From NCBI RefSeq assembly GCF_022201045.2, contig NC_068556.1:21743501-21807500 (forward strand): a DNA stretch of 64,000 nt, read 5' to 3'. A model generated the notes under the pieces. It did not search any database and was not told where the DNA came from. It worked only from the letters and a program-made list of their open reading frames with translations. This document shows positions 1-12,690 of the stretch, one piece after another. Origin of the DNA: Citrus sinensis. Taxonomy: Eukaryota > Streptophyta > Magnoliopsida > Sapindales > Rutaceae. The first letter of the stretch is position 1, and every line of letters begins with the position of its first letter. The position numbers and the translations under genes are program-made.

Positions 1-1147
1 TTTGAAAACTCGTTTTTTCTGTTTTTTGAATAATAAAAAAGGAGATATAAACGTTGCAATTCCCGTTTAAAACTTAGCAACTCACAATATTTTACCACAG
101 CCAGAAAAATATATGTGGCGGTGACAGGAACCTCGTGGTTTGGTCATTAAGAGCAATGTCCCCATTGATACAGTAACTACGAAACCGTGCAACCAGTCAA
201 GAAAATTGATAGGCCCCTGCAGTTATTGGCTTGTTTTATTCTCATAATATTTATTTATTTATTTATTGTCTCTGCTGAATATACCATTCAGATTCTTCTA
301 GCCAATAAAATTTTGCACAACTGTGAAATAAAAGCTCTTTCAAGCTTTTGCGGTTTGCCAACTCAAATGAAGAATTAGGTAATTGATTGTAGAGACAGAA
401 GATAAATATAGAAGATTAGAAGAGATGAAAAGAGACAATGTTCACGTAAACTTCGATTTTCTCCCTATGACTAATAGAAAGGAACTTATCATAAAACATG
501 TATAAAAGCTAAATGATTTAACAAATAGAATTTTTTTTTACCTCCCTAATAAGTGCTTCAACTTCAAGGGGGAGTGACACCTATTTCTTGCAAGGTTTAA
601 TCAACAATTTTTTGAGAAGAATGTTTAAACTACTTCAGAGTTATTGATATATGAAAAAAATTGATAATAATCTTTTTCCCCTGCCATGTTATCGGTTGTC
701 AATGAAGAACCAGTAGGCCACTTCCTAACTATAATTTAATATTATATATAACTATGAATATAATAGTGAACAAATAAAAGCAGTAACAGCCACACGCTTT
801 ATGCTTCGCATGGTGGAAATCGGGCTATTAAAACACAAATTCAGAGATTACTTATATCTCTCTGTTTCGAAATCCTCAGTAACATACAATAACTTGAAGA
901 AAATGGAAATGCATGCAAAATGCTGCCTATATGAATTTTCTCAACTAAATCACATGAACATAATGCAGCACAGGAGTTTGTGCTGCTGTTCATGCAGGAT
1001 ATGGTGGGGTAACCGCTATATATTATTGGATATCATCTCTTACAAAAATATGATTACATACATAAACACTCCCGTTGGACAAGAGGCATAATACAGGTAC
1101 AGGTGATGTGCATACATTTACTTGCCTGCGAATGCAAATCGTAGCTG
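1..1147. other. 3' flank of the MAPKKK gene; no gene seen
   Basis: AT-rich sequence downstream of the ANP3-type gene, which ends at 1148 on the minus strand. Part of it, roughly 700-1147, is probably that gene's 3' UTR. Short open frames here have no recognisable motif and no splice context. I see no RNA gene or transposon end. Confidence 0.5.
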
Positions 1148-4100
1148 CTATCTTGGTCGAACTAGAATCTGATACTTCGGGGATGATGCTTTTCCCCCCA
1201 CACCAGCCTGTCGCCTCATCTCTGCAATAGGCACTTTCCATGTCAGACCACAAATGAAGTTTAATACATTGAATGTCATGAATTTCATCTGAAAGCAATT
1301 AGAAAAAAATAACAGTAATCAAGCAAAAATAAAATAGCAGGGATCTCATCCTGTCAATTTGGTCTTAGATATATGTCTCAGATCATTTTGACTAGCTCCA
1401 ACAGATTTGTAAATTTACTTGTAAAGACTGTTCTTCAAACATGATATTTTCTCTTTCCAATTGAGACCGAGCTTTTAATGAAGGACCTCCAAACTTCCAG
1501 GCAATGAGAATAACAATTTTCCAATTTTTCTTAATCTTACAGAAAATTAGCAAAACTGGATCGGAGCTTAAACCCTTTAAGGGCTATGATATGTGCACTT
1601 AGGAGGATGCAGAAGAATATTATATGGTTTCCATCTAGATGCTCACTTGAGCAGGTTTTAGTATGATTTTCTAAATTCTTGCACCAAATCGTAAGATTTA
1701 CATAAATTCATCCTATGAGAAAATATTTCTCCTGCATAAGCTGGTGATCCAGTGCTTGTCAGGCTGAAGATCACATGTAAATTCTATGCCATGTTTACAT
1801 AAAATCTGTTGACAACCCAAGACAAGCCAAGTTTATTTAGTTGGGCTGGCTGTCATATGAAACTAAGTGCAAACTAGCAAAACCTCCGAGGTGCTCATGA
1901 ACACTTTGAATTGCTTACAGGCCAAACCTACGCTCACACTTTCAAGGCCAAACACTTACTTTGAGTCATCTTCTACATGCTAAACTACAAATATCCAACC
2001 CCTTGAATCTCCAAAAATAAACCCGGTGATGTAAACAGAAATTTCATGATTCCACTTGCTCATTAAACAGCCTCTAAAATAAGAACCCATGAGATTTTAC
2101 CTGCTCGGATAGGAAATCTCCGTGCCTTATGTATTCTGACAGGAAATCCCCTTTACATTACCCAAGGTGCAATTTAAGGAGTTGAGAAAGGATCGGAACC
2201 TCTTTAAACAGAGTACTCTTAAGCAAACTAGTTTTGAATGGATATACATATTTACCACCTATATTCTAAAAGATCCGAAGTTTACTGTGACAGTGGTCTA
2301 TAAGATCCTAAGTCCAACAAAAGGATTAAAAAGAGGATAATGCAAATTTGAGATCATGTGCTGACAAATCAGAACTTACCTCTCTTTCTTTCAATCTCTT
2401 CATCAAGTTCTTCTTCCCATTTCCTTAGTCTCTCAGAGATGCTCATCCTACAAGAACAATAAAATCTTTCTCAAGTGAGAGGAAGGGCCCCACAAAAATA
2501 TTATTCAGAAATACACTAAAACAAGCATGAAAAGATCAACAGGCAGACCTAGGACTAATGGTTTCCTTCTGAGCACTGAGAAGAAGCTCTTTCCATTCAT
2601 TAAGCTGAGGTGGCTGAATTTCCTGCAAAGCTTGATCCTGAATGCTGTTAACATTTGATACACGATCCTTTTGATGCCCAGGGCTAGCACTGTTGGCAGC
2701 ACCAAGAACAGCTGCAGATAGTCTTCTGCTTGGTAGCCGCTTGGGTGACCTGCTTTTAGGAGGTAAGTTCATAAGATTTTCACCATTTGTAATGCCAACA
2801 CCTCTTGGATGACCCGTTGCATTCAATGTATTGTAGAACTCTTCGTATAAAGGTGTTTCCAGCTTCTTCAGATCTAGGGCCTATTACCCACAAGCATGGA
2901 GAGTTAGCCAACATGCAAAATCTTACTAGTCAAAATTTTTAAGAGCAAAGGTGAAACAACTAATTTTTCTTTACTATTTTATGCTATTATAGATTCTCTC
3001 ACTGCCATAATAACTTTAAGAAGATAGGAAGAAGGCTATCAGTACATATCTCATGAACTAAAGTCTTTAGACCCTTTTGGATACGTTCTAATGGACTATT
3101 CTGCTTGGAGAAAAGATCACATGATGATCCCATTGGTTGATTTGTTAAAAAGAAGTAGCATCATAAGAACAGAAATAGTACCTTTTCATCCAAAAAGGCT
3201 TTAATTTTTGACTCTGTAACTTCTTCATCATCCTCTGCTGCTGATGAACCACAGGGAAAAGTGAATTCATTCTCTGCCTTAGATACTCCAATGCTGCCAG
3301 CAGCTTCATTGATTGCTTGACTAGAAGATATATTCATTCTGTTCCTCTGTACCTCTGGACTTTCATCAAACTTGCATGGCCAGTCATCAGTGGGTTCACA
3401 CATAGGATTAAAACTCTGAATCAAGAAATAATTCAACCCGATGTTACTAAAGTTTAAATAAATAATGAACGACATGAGAGACTTCAAATAAATTATCACC
3501 TTATCTAAATCTGCAGATGCAAAGGAAGAGTTGAACTTTACTGATGCGCTAATCCCAAAATCATCTTTATCATCTATCAGGCACATATCATCATCACAAT
3601 TTCCTGCTTTCCAGTAGGATCCAGCTGATAAATTTTCAGGATACACAGTTGAGCATCTCACACTACCCATCTCACAAACATCTTTCAAGCCAGTTGAACG
3701 TCTGACCAATGAGTTCATGCTGTAACATCAATTTAGTTTCCAGAAGCATGATTCAGATACAATCAGTAATCAGATGTGGGGTCCTTCTCATTTCGGTGGA
3801 CCAAAAAGCCCAAGCAGCTGCTTGTGTGGGTCCCTTTTCCAACATCCAAAAATCATGAAAGCTCAAAAATTCATGAAAATAGAACACTTACGAGTTCCTA
3901 AGATTCATCCCCGGTGTAGCTATTTGATTTCCAGACTCCTGATGAGTGATGATAGAGGGGGGAAAAAACACTAAGATTGGTAGAAAAAGAAAGACATTTA
4001 TGGTATTATAATTATACCCACCATGACTGAATTGCGGAAAACTGGATGAGGATCTTGATACTTCCCAGTGACAAATGGATGCTGCACACAAGTTTAGCAA

Positions 4101-6621
4101 AAAGATATTACAGTCTATGTGCGCTGTGGCAGGGTTTGCAAGCAAAATAAAGCAAAGTTTCAAGTACCTGCAGCAACTCTGATGCTGTGGACCTCAAGTA
4201 TGGTTCCCTGCCAGCATATTTTGATGCATATAAGAGATATCAAAATGAGACAATTATATATGAATTTCAAGGCAAAGATAGAAACATGTTGGCTACTTGG
4301 CTCTATTAATAAGAAAGAATGATGCTCAAAAAAACTATGAAACAAAAACAATAAGAAAAAGTGACGCCAGAAGGGAGAACAAAAGAGCATACTTCTGTAA
4401 ACATTTTAAGAGGAAATCCTTTGCCTCCATGGAAAGATGCTCAGGTATGGGTGGATGAGATTTAGTTGTCCCAATATGAAAGAGAGCTGCAACCTGAAAG
4501 AAACTTCAGATCTTTAGTCTGCAAACTAATGAAAGAAATTGGGTATATCCTAGTTAAACATTGGACATCAATCAAATGAGTACCTCCTGGAACTGTTGGC
4601 TCCATGGAGGCTTTCCTGTGGCCATCTCAATCACCGTACATCCAACGCTCCATATGTCAGCAGAGCTAAGGCATTTAATATTGAAACTAATGAGCTACCA
4701 AGATCAGAAAATTCAAAATGAAGGCATGTATGTGATACTATTTTACTTCATTGGAAAAAGGTACATAAACACTTCAGGAGAACATGGAAATGCAGTTCAA
4801 ATTGAAACTAAAAACAAGAGATTTCCAGAAGATTTAGTCTGACTGATGCCAAAAAGAAAAGAAAACATTGAACATCATTTAGCTGGCATTAATACTTAGC
4901 TGAGTAGAATCCAGTTAAGCTAACAGAAACATATTACTGTAGTAACTAACACAACTCACTGGTCTATTCCAAGTAAAGAAAAAACAGATTTCTTTGAAAT
5001 TTAAAGAAAAAAATAGCTCAGTATATTGGCAGGCAATTTACTTTGAAATGTAAAGAAAAGCTTAGTCAAGAAAACAAAAAACAAAAAAACGCATTTGTAA
5101 CTGCCAAATCCAGCATATGTTAACTTCAGTACTCAGCTATATTTTAATTTTGTGTTTATCTGAAAGATAATATGGATGTTAATTGTCTTGACCAGAGACC
5201 TTGTTACTCCCACTACAGAACGAGGTTTACATTTCGACGAAAGAAAAGTTCTATTAGTGTCAAAACAATTACGAAAGAAAGTCAACATCTATAAGCATGA
5301 AATTGAAATTTTTCCTTACAAGCTATGTCCGGTCTGGAGAATAACTTCAGGAGCCATCCAATATGGAGTCCCTTTCATTGACTTGGCACCATTTATTGTA
5401 GCCTGTAGGAACATTAGACCATTGGTAATGACAACAAAATTTCTTTAATATTTTTATTCCCTGAGGGGAGAAAAATTATTCATACCAGCTCTACTACTTT
5501 TTTGGATGCACCGAAGTCTGCAAGTTTAATGCACCCCTTATTATCAACAAGTATGTTTGCCCCCTGAATTAAACATACCCACTATTAGATTCAGTTAGAG
5601 AGAAATAATATAGGCTTCTTCTAACAATAGAATTACCTTAATGTCCCTATGCATAATTCCATTCTTGTGAAGGTATTCCAGTCCCAATAATAACTGTTTT
5701 GTATACATTCTAATAACCTGTTAAGCAAATGATTTTGAGAAGCATCCTCAGCATTCAGAAACACACATAGTTCTAAAATTCAAATCTAACTATCAGTTAC
5801 CACTTACAGACTCAGGGAAAGATCCGAATTTTCCTAATAGTGATGATATAGATCCACCCGGAACAAATTCCAATAATATATTCAACGAATCATCCTCTCT
5901 GGCAGTTCCCAAATATCTCTAAGAAATAACATTCAAGAAAAATAAACAAATAAGTAATCAGACGGGTAAGGAACAGCAAACATCTCTGAAAGAAATATTA
6001 AGATATTGTACTCACAACAATATTTGGATGTGTAAGATTCTTTAACAGCTTCACCTCTTCCTCAAGTTCCCGAATATGTGCCTAATTTAAAAAATTAAAA
6101 GAGAGCACAATTCAGTTAAATATTTAGAGAAGTAAAATCAAATCAAATTTAATTAATTCACGAAAGAACTAATTTTTTTCAAAAGCAAAACAAACACCTG
6201 TGTTTTCTCTTTTGAAGCACTGTTCGCTGCTATTAAGACCTATAACAATAAAAAAAGAAAAAGAATTAGTAAAAATCGAAACTTAAGTCCAAAAGCAATC
6301 CAACACCAAATCCCAGTTTAAAAGTTCAATGACCTGTTTAACGGCGAGGAGCTCTCCGGAGTCGAGATTCATCCCCATATAAACGCGACCAAATGCCCCG
6401 CATCCGACCAACTCGCCTTTCCTCCACCGAATCGGCGGCGCATCGGTTTTCTCAATCGGCGGCAAAGCCGGTACCGCCGGTTTAGAAAATAAACCAATTC
6501 TCGATTTTCGAATGCTGGAGCCGATCTTCTCCACCAAGCCGCTGATTCCTCCTCCTCCGTCGTCTCCCGACGTCGACCGGAAAACCAAAGATCGCCGAAC
6601 CGATCCGAGGATATCTTGCAT
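1148..6621 (-). CDS. ANP3: MAPKKK of the ANP3/NPK1 family
   Basis: Serine/threonine kinase at the top of the plant MAPK cascade that controls cytokinesis and stress responses. I predict 17 exons giving 668 aa: 6621-6334, 6239-6198, 6081-6016, 5918-5808, 5717-5637, 5563-5486, 5402-5320, 4665-4584, 4493-4393, 4207-4168, 4081-4022, 3938-3892, 3719-3500, 3415-3182, 2880-2549, 2447-2380, 1221-1148. The start [16 protein letters not shown] is the family N-terminus. The kinase domain spans about residues 69-330: glycine loop [11 protein letters not shown], lysine K95 in AVKQ, MHRDIKGAN with D194, LADFGASK with D212, and [17 protein letters not shown]. The C-terminal half keeps ANP landmarks: [38 protein letters not shown] and the helix [17 protein letters not shown]. 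Family length is about 650-690 aa, so the gene looks whole. A 1158-bp last intron precedes a 23-codon last exon ([11 protein letters not shown]). ANP3 fits better than ANP1/2 from memory. Confidence 0.93.
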
Positions 6622-7940
6622 GATAAAAGGCTCGCGTATCGGATTTTGACGATTCCGTTTACTTTTTGAACGGCGATTTTGTGCAGACAGTGGAAGTTAG
6701 GGTTTTGCGAGGTGCATCTTTTAGCAAAGTGAAGTTATGGGAGAGTGATAGAGAGAGAAAATTTTGAAGGAGGGAAAAAGGAGAGGATCTAATTTTCAAA
6801 AATAAAGAAATGTATGATAAAATGATAGGTGGTGTTGTTGACCGTTGAGGCTTTGATGGTATTTATGTCATTATATCCTCCGTTTGAATAATCTTTCTCA
6901 TACGTGGCTCTCATGCTGTTTTTTCAATGTGGCTTCAGAGGTGGACTCGAGTTTTAAATTGGACCCAAAGTAAGTTTGCACTATTTTTTTTCTTGTCTTT
7001 TAAGTTTAACTTCTATAATTATGAATATAATCTTTTATACTTGTAATAAATTATAAGAACAACGTCAAGGAGATAATTTCGATTAAAAGCATTTTTAAGA
7101 ATAGTTTTCAAGATATAGTTTTAAAACTCATTTTATTTTAGCTAATTCACAAATTTAGATAAATGACACTTGTACTTTAAAATTTGGTTTAATCTACCAT
7201 TAAATTCCTACATTTATATATATATATACTTTATTTCATATCTTTCTAGGTAATAGAGTTTTATGAAAGAAGCAATAGAAGAATTGCATGCGCAATGTTA
7301 ATTGTGATAACCCACATTACGATAAATTTGTATCTCTTACTAAATATTGGATGCTATTTACATATTATAGAGATATGTTTGTTATTAAATATTAGAGTCT
7401 ATTTATATATCATAGAGCTCACTATATATATACACACACGCACATATATTTAACGCTTGCATGTTAGTAAAGCTTGAACCTAATACCTAAGTTCTAAAAA
7501 GACCACTTGTTAACAATAAAACTAAACTTTAACCACTATATCACCTCACCTTTTAAAAGTGAATTATATATTATTTATATGTAGGGGGTTATAATTTCTC
7601 CCATGATTTTAGGGAGTCAGAATCTCTATCAAAATTCAAGATTACATAAACTTGGTGCAAAAATTTAAACTTTTTTCAATAGGTTTGATCCAAACAAATC
7701 TTGACGACTATGAATTTGAATATTTTGTCATCATATTTAATGGACAGTAACTTCAAATCTTTATTATTATTCCACAATAAATTTATGTTACATCTATTAA
7801 ACTGTTCATGTGATTATGTCTCAAATCCCTTTATTGTAGTGTAGAAAATTTTAGAACATTTTACTAAAAAAAAGAAAAAGTAGAACAAAACAAGAGGCAA
7901 CCCCGTGGATTTTGGACTATCCACCTGCTTAGCAACATAA
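6622..7940. other. Promoter side of the MAPKKK gene and AT-rich intergenic DNA
   Basis: About 6622-6900 should hold the 5' UTR and promoter of the minus-strand kinase gene. The rest is AT-rich. A loose direct repeat of about 54 bp lies at 7340-7425, followed by a short TA/CA stretch at 7420-7450 and a decayed tRNA-like SINE at 7472-7547. No coding sequence was recognised. Confidence 0.5.
7455..7560 (-). repeat. Decayed tRNA-derived SINE remnant
   Basis: On the minus strand an A-box-like stretch, GAGGTGATATAGTGGTTAAA (7528-7547), is followed about 50 bp later by a B-box-like GGTTCAAGC (7472-7480). This is the spacing of an internal RNA polymerase III promoter. The rest does not fold as a tRNA and no clear tail or target duplication is visible. 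It is probably an old SINE head rather than a functional tRNA gene. Confidence 0.4.
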
Positions 7941-10175
7941 CCACATAACTGTTGGTCCATGCCATTTGAGAAATATGATATTGAATCTTGTTGTTGTGAA
8001 GGTTGATGGGTTAGAACCTCTTCTTTATCTTCAGTTAATGGAGAATCACTATCTGTCTCCTAAACACCGGCTGTATCATTTTTAACCTTTTCAAACTTCA
8101 CCTACTGTAAAAGTACCATTGGTTCTGTCATTATTTTGTGAATCTTTTTGTTTCAGCATGGTTGATTCATTAAAAGTCACATCTTTACTGAAAATAATAT
8201 TTTTTGTAATAGGACACCAGAGACGGTATCCTTTTACTCCACTAGTTATACTCATGAACAATACTTTCTTTGCTCTTATGTCTAACTTAAATTCTTTTAC
8301 ACGATACTAAGTAATGGAATAAAAAACATGAAAGAATCATAATCAGTAGCAGGATTAGCATTCCACATTTCCATGGGTGTTTTGCCTTCAATTGCAACTA
8401 ATGGCAAACGGTTGATCAAATGACATGCATATACAACTTCCTCAGCCCAAAATTCTTTGCCCAATCCAACATTGGATAACATACATTGAACTTTCCCTAA
8501 TATAGTCTGATTCATGCGTTTTGCCACCCCATTCTGCCGTGGTGTATCTCGAACAGTGAAATATCGCACAATGCCCTCATCTCAACATATTTGAAGAAAT
8601 GAATCATTCTTGTACTCACCACCAATATCTAAGTGAAGTCTTTTGACTTATCGACTAGTCTGAGTCTTGATCATTTTCTTCCATTTGAGAAATATATCCA
8701 AAACTTTATTCTTGTTCTTCATCAAATACACCCACATTATTCTTGAATAATCATCAATAAAAGTAACAAAATAGTACATACCTCCCAAAAAAGTTATTTT
8801 TGTAGGTCCCCTCATATCACTGTGAGCATAATCGAGAATCATTTTTGTATCGTGAATTGTTAAATCTAACTTTACCCTTGTCTGCTTGCCCAAAACACAA
8901 TGTTCACAAAATTTCAATTTGTAAGAATTTGGACCTTTCAATAAGCATTATTTCACTAAAGTCTGCAATGCTTTTTCACCAGCATGTCCTAAATGCATAT
9001 GCCACAATTTGGTTGCTTCTGAATCTGTAACTTTTCCAAAAACGATTGATGCTGATCTAAAAACCGTACTCCCTTGGAAATAGTACAATTTATTTCTTCG
9101 TGCCTTTTATCATTGTCAGTGTGCTAGCTACTATCTTCAATAATCCATCTTTTAGAGTGATTATGAGCCCTTTAGATTCTATGACTCTTAACGAGATGAA
9201 TTTTTTTTAAAATTTGGTACGTAGTGAACATCTGTCAAGACTTGGATTGAGCCGTCATGATTCTTTAATTGGATTAAACATATTCCCATGGTTTTAAATG
9301 CATTGTCATTGTCCATAAAAACACCTCCACTGTTTAGCTCATTGAACCTAGAAAACCAGTCTCTGCTAGGACACATACGATAAGTACAACCCGAATCCAA
9401 AATCTACTCATCTGAGTGACATGTCAACGTCATGCCAACCAATCTAAAGTCTGACTCCTCATCATGCTCTGCTACACATGCATAAGAAGTAGGCTTGTCC
9501 TTTTGTAACTTAGGACAATTCTTTTTCCAATGCTCTTTCTCGTAACAAAAAGCACACTCATTTTTGGCAGGCTTCCCTTTAGACTTGCTCCTTTTTTTAG
9601 GTTGCGGCTTTGTGAATGACCTCTCGCTGTCAATGCTTCTGCAACTATATCTCTGTGATCTTTTTTGTCTTTCTTTATGGTCTCAGAATTGTACAATGCA
9701 CTGCATATAGTATCGAATGTGACATTGTCTTTCCCATGAAATAAAGTGGTAGTGAGATGATCATATTCATTAGGAAGGGAATCCAACAACAACAATACCT
9801 TATCTTCATCTTTAAATTTCTCATCGAGATTTAGCAAATCCGCCAATATCTTGTTGAATGAGTTCATATGATCATTCATCGACATGGCAGGTGCATACAT
9901 GAATCGATAGAGTTTTTCTTCATATAGAGTTTGTTTTCAAGGCTTTTCTTCATGTATGTTTCTTCTAGTGTCTCCCACAATTTCTTTGCCGATGTCTCCC
10001 TCACGACAGAGTACTTCTGATTTTAGCCAGACATAAGCAAATAGTACCACATGTCTGTCTATTGATCTTTGTTCACTCATTGTCATCCATCTTATCATGT
10101 TTTTCTTCAACGGCGATGTCCAACTCTTGTTGACATAAGACACCCAACATCTCACATTGCCACATGATTGACACT
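7940..10175 (-). mobile_element. Ty1/copia retrotransposon fossil (internal region only)
   Basis: Old LTR retrotransposon remnant read on the minus strand. Parts appear in copia order: a gag region (about 10155-9480) with the UBN2-like text SMNDHMNSFNKILADLLNL; a protease-like start MDSGCTYRMCP (about 9400); a GAG-pre-integrase segment FCEHCVLGKQTRVKL (about 8900); integrase core VTFIDDYSRIMWVYLMKNKN (about 8750); and integrase end RDTPRQNGVAKRMN with CHLINRLP (8569-8300). The region after integrase fades out near 7940. No reverse transcriptase, RNase H or flanking LTR pair was found. It is broken, with several breaks, and looks old. Family placement near the TNT1/Tork-like group is from memory. 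Confidence 0.9.
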
Positions 10176-10462
10176 AAAAAGTGTACATTTAATAAGGATA
10201 AAATTATTAGTTTTTCACTTATTGGGTCGATTAATGCGCTCATTATTTCTAAATTATTTTAATACTCTCCAAATATATTTTTATGTTAAATTAATTCGCA
10301 ATATGTTAATTTTCATCTTGTGAATATTTTCAAGAATAAAGATGGAATTGAAATTGAAAGTAGGAACAAAGAAGGACAGCTGAAGCAATTTGGAATTCAT
10401 CAATCGAGGGGATGTTATTAAAAAAAATATATATATATATATATATAAAGAGATTGTCAATC

Positions 10463-10800
10463 ATGTTGGTGATGGTCAGGAGGCCATCATGCCTCCTGAT
10501 CATAACACATTTCAATTAATTAATTAATATATATATAATATAAAATCAAATAATAATAATAAATAAAAGAAACGATGCACTCCTTGCCTATAAAAGGCAA
10601 GGAGATGCAAAGAGCCAAGATGGGCAGAGCAAGCTGAGAGAGAGAATAGAGTGCAGCTGAGGAATTATGTTTTTTTGTTCTTTTTCTCCTTTTGTTGTGT
10701 AATCAACTTCCTTGTAATATATTTCAAAAGTTTGTCCAATAAAAAGAGTATTTTGTTTTCTTTCAATATTAGTGGCTAACTTTACTAAATTGAGATGAAT
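10463..10800 (+). mobile_element. Possible LTR-like promoter fragment with two perfect hairpins
   Basis: Begins with TGTTGGTGATGG, the usual look of a copia LTR start. It contains a TATA box (TATAAAAGG, 10590-10598), a purine-rich leader, and then a T-rich stretch with an AATAAA signal (10739-10744). Two inverted repeats sit upstream: arms TCAGGAGGC / GCCTCCTGA (10476-10499), and arms CTCCTTGCCT / AGGCAAGGAG (10580-10604) with the TATA box in the loop. I cannot see a convincing CA end or a target duplication, so a solo LTR is only the best guess. A remnant promoter of a non-coding transcript is possible. Confidence 0.35.
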
Positions 10801-11590
10801 GGTGAAACTCAAAATTTCAAATCATAAAATTAATTTCTTTCTCCAGTGAGTTTTAAGTTTATTTTATTATTTTCTGATTATTTTTATGTCATGTTAACTT
10901 ATAAATTTCTTTGGATTTATATGGTATTTTGACATAATGTCGACACATTAATATAGTGTGGCATATTAGGTACTTGATTTCATGCTTATTCATATATATA
11001 GTTAGTCAAGAATTAAATGATATAATAATTAACTGGTAAAAGTGAGGCAAAATATAAAAAATGATAGAGTATTAAAATTATAATTTGAATACTGAGAGTG
11101 GATCCCGTAATCTAAGCATATTTTTAAATCGATTTCAAATAATGTCTTTTCCCCACAATTAATTTTCTTTGTTTTAAATTGACTACTAGATTTTAAAATT
11201 TCTTGTGTTTCGACCGCGGACTTACTGGATTATATTATAATTAGATACTTTTATACTTGGGAGTAATAACACTTTTGAATCGTGTCACCACATACCAAAA
11301 TTATTGGTACCATCGAATTTCTCCACTTCAAATTTTGCATTAGTCAGAGTAGTCCTCACTGATGAAGACGTTGTCGCCGCCTCTACCATCCTTTTTAACT
11401 CAAATAATCAATGCCTTCAACAACTATTTATACTTAAAAAATAGCCTCTGTAATGTTAATTTCGCTTGAATAAATGCACTATGAAAGTTCCAAGGACAAT
11501 AGAGAAGTCACAATGATCCCACTTAAAACTCAAACTACTTAGGTTCTTATCGTCCTATTAACAAAATTTTTTTAGACATAAAAATACACA
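10801..11590. other. AT-rich intergenic DNA
   Basis: No open frame with family motifs, no terminal repeats and no RNA gene was recognised. It separates the LTR-like fragment from the next LTR fossil. Confidence 0.4.
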
Positions 11591-12134
11591 CTAATTATAA
11601 TAGGCTATCTCCCAGGTACAAATGGTCGTGTTCATTGTATGTGTGAACAGTGCCGAATACCCTAAGTATGAACCTCCTACTTTGATACCAATTGTTGTGA
11701 AAGCGCGGGTTAAGCAATCACCAATATTATAGTGATTGCGACTTCTGAAGAAATATAAATATAACAAATAAATACAAAGAAAATAGAACACAATAATTTA
11801 CATGGTTCAGCATAAAGTCTAAATAAAGACTTGAAGATATTTTACTAATAAATGAGAATTTACGAAAGTGAGAAACTCAAAACCCACAACCCCAATACAC
11901 CCAATTGAATCTTCACTAGAACACTCAAGTGGAAGCTCTCTCAAACCTCTCAAATTGCTTCACTTGCAATTGCTCTCAACTCTCACATTTATAGGCATTG
12001 CTCACCTACCATTGCATTCAATTTGGCCAATTTGTCAAATTGGCAAATTGAATTTTCAACAGAATCCCTTATTTATAATGTTTGATTATTTCCCTTTATA
12101 TATTTAATTGCATATTTTGTATAAATGCCTATCA
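11590..12134 (-). mobile_element. Copia LTR fossil with adjoining primer-binding-site-like sequence
   Basis: A single LTR read on the minus strand, about 12134 down to 11693. It begins TGATAGGC, has a TATA box in GCCTATAAATGTG (about 11990) and ends near CACAACA. It is followed directly by ATTGGTATCAAAG, which resembles the initiator methionine tRNA primer site (TGGTATCAGAGC) used by copia elements. Only about 100 bp of internal sequence follows (11590-11692). Its other end abuts F-box-like sequence at 12135, so it appears to have landed in a decayed F-box copy. Family: Ty1/copia. It is broken. Whether it belongs with the fossil at 7.9-10.2 kb cannot be told by eye. Confidence 0.55.
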
Positions 12135-12690
12135 CGTCTTCACGGACTTTGGGGACTGCAACACAATGTTTGATTGCCAGGTTGCACATATAATAGCGAT
12201 GTTTACAGAAGAAGCTGTGCAATGGAATCAACCATCATGTAGCAGCAATGTTTTCATTATTAACATATTCTTCAGGACCATCATGGGAAACATAGTCAAT
12301 GTATTGTTTCTTTTGCTTGTGAGGCATTGCTGAGTGAAAATTTGAATTATCAAATCTTATAAGTTTATTTGTGCAATTTTTTTTATACATGTGTCATGAA
12401 CACTAAAGGGAGAAAAATAAAACTTGATGGCTGAATATGTGAGAGACACTTCAATGAGACCACTTAATTAGTTCATACATACAATTTTAATAAGGAATCT
12501 CTTTATGCCAGTACAGAGAATATTTTTCAACTTATACATGAAACTGTCTTGTTAAGAATCTTATGAGATCTAAATAATTCTATCAAATCACTGTAATTAC
12601 TACTATTTAAATAAATAGGCATAACAATTGTATATTGTTTAATCATTATTTATATTCTTCTACAAGTTATTTATTTAGGCTTGTGCCACT
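12135..12690 (-). pseudogene. Remnant of an F-box gene copy plus its 5' flank
   Basis: About 12135-12235 matches part of the intact F-box gene (about 16252-16345). Shared text includes CTTTGGGGA.TGCAACACA and GATGTTTACAGA. About 12335-12690 matches that gene's upstream flank (about 16690-17090), for example AATGAGACCA, AGGAATCTCTTTAT and GAGATCT, at roughly 75-80% by eye. Most of the coding region is absent and the LTR fossil cuts its other side. It is a dead paralogue, not a gene. A small frame at 12082-12333 on the plus strand is a shadow of this homology. Confidence 0.75.

Noticed and set aside
1023-1298. Minus-strand 91-codon frame at the left end as a separate gene
   Set aside because: It overlaps the last exon of the MAPKKK in another frame and has no family similarity; the acceptor at 1222 explains the true ending.
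7472-7547. Functional tRNA gene
   Set aside because: Only the internal promoter boxes resemble a tRNA; acceptor and anticodon stems do not form.
7940-12134. One single long copia element spanning from the LTR at 11.7-12.1 kb to the integrase fossil
   Set aside because: The 10.2-11.6 kb stretch between them does not look like element interior and includes another LTR-like fragment, so joining them is not supported.
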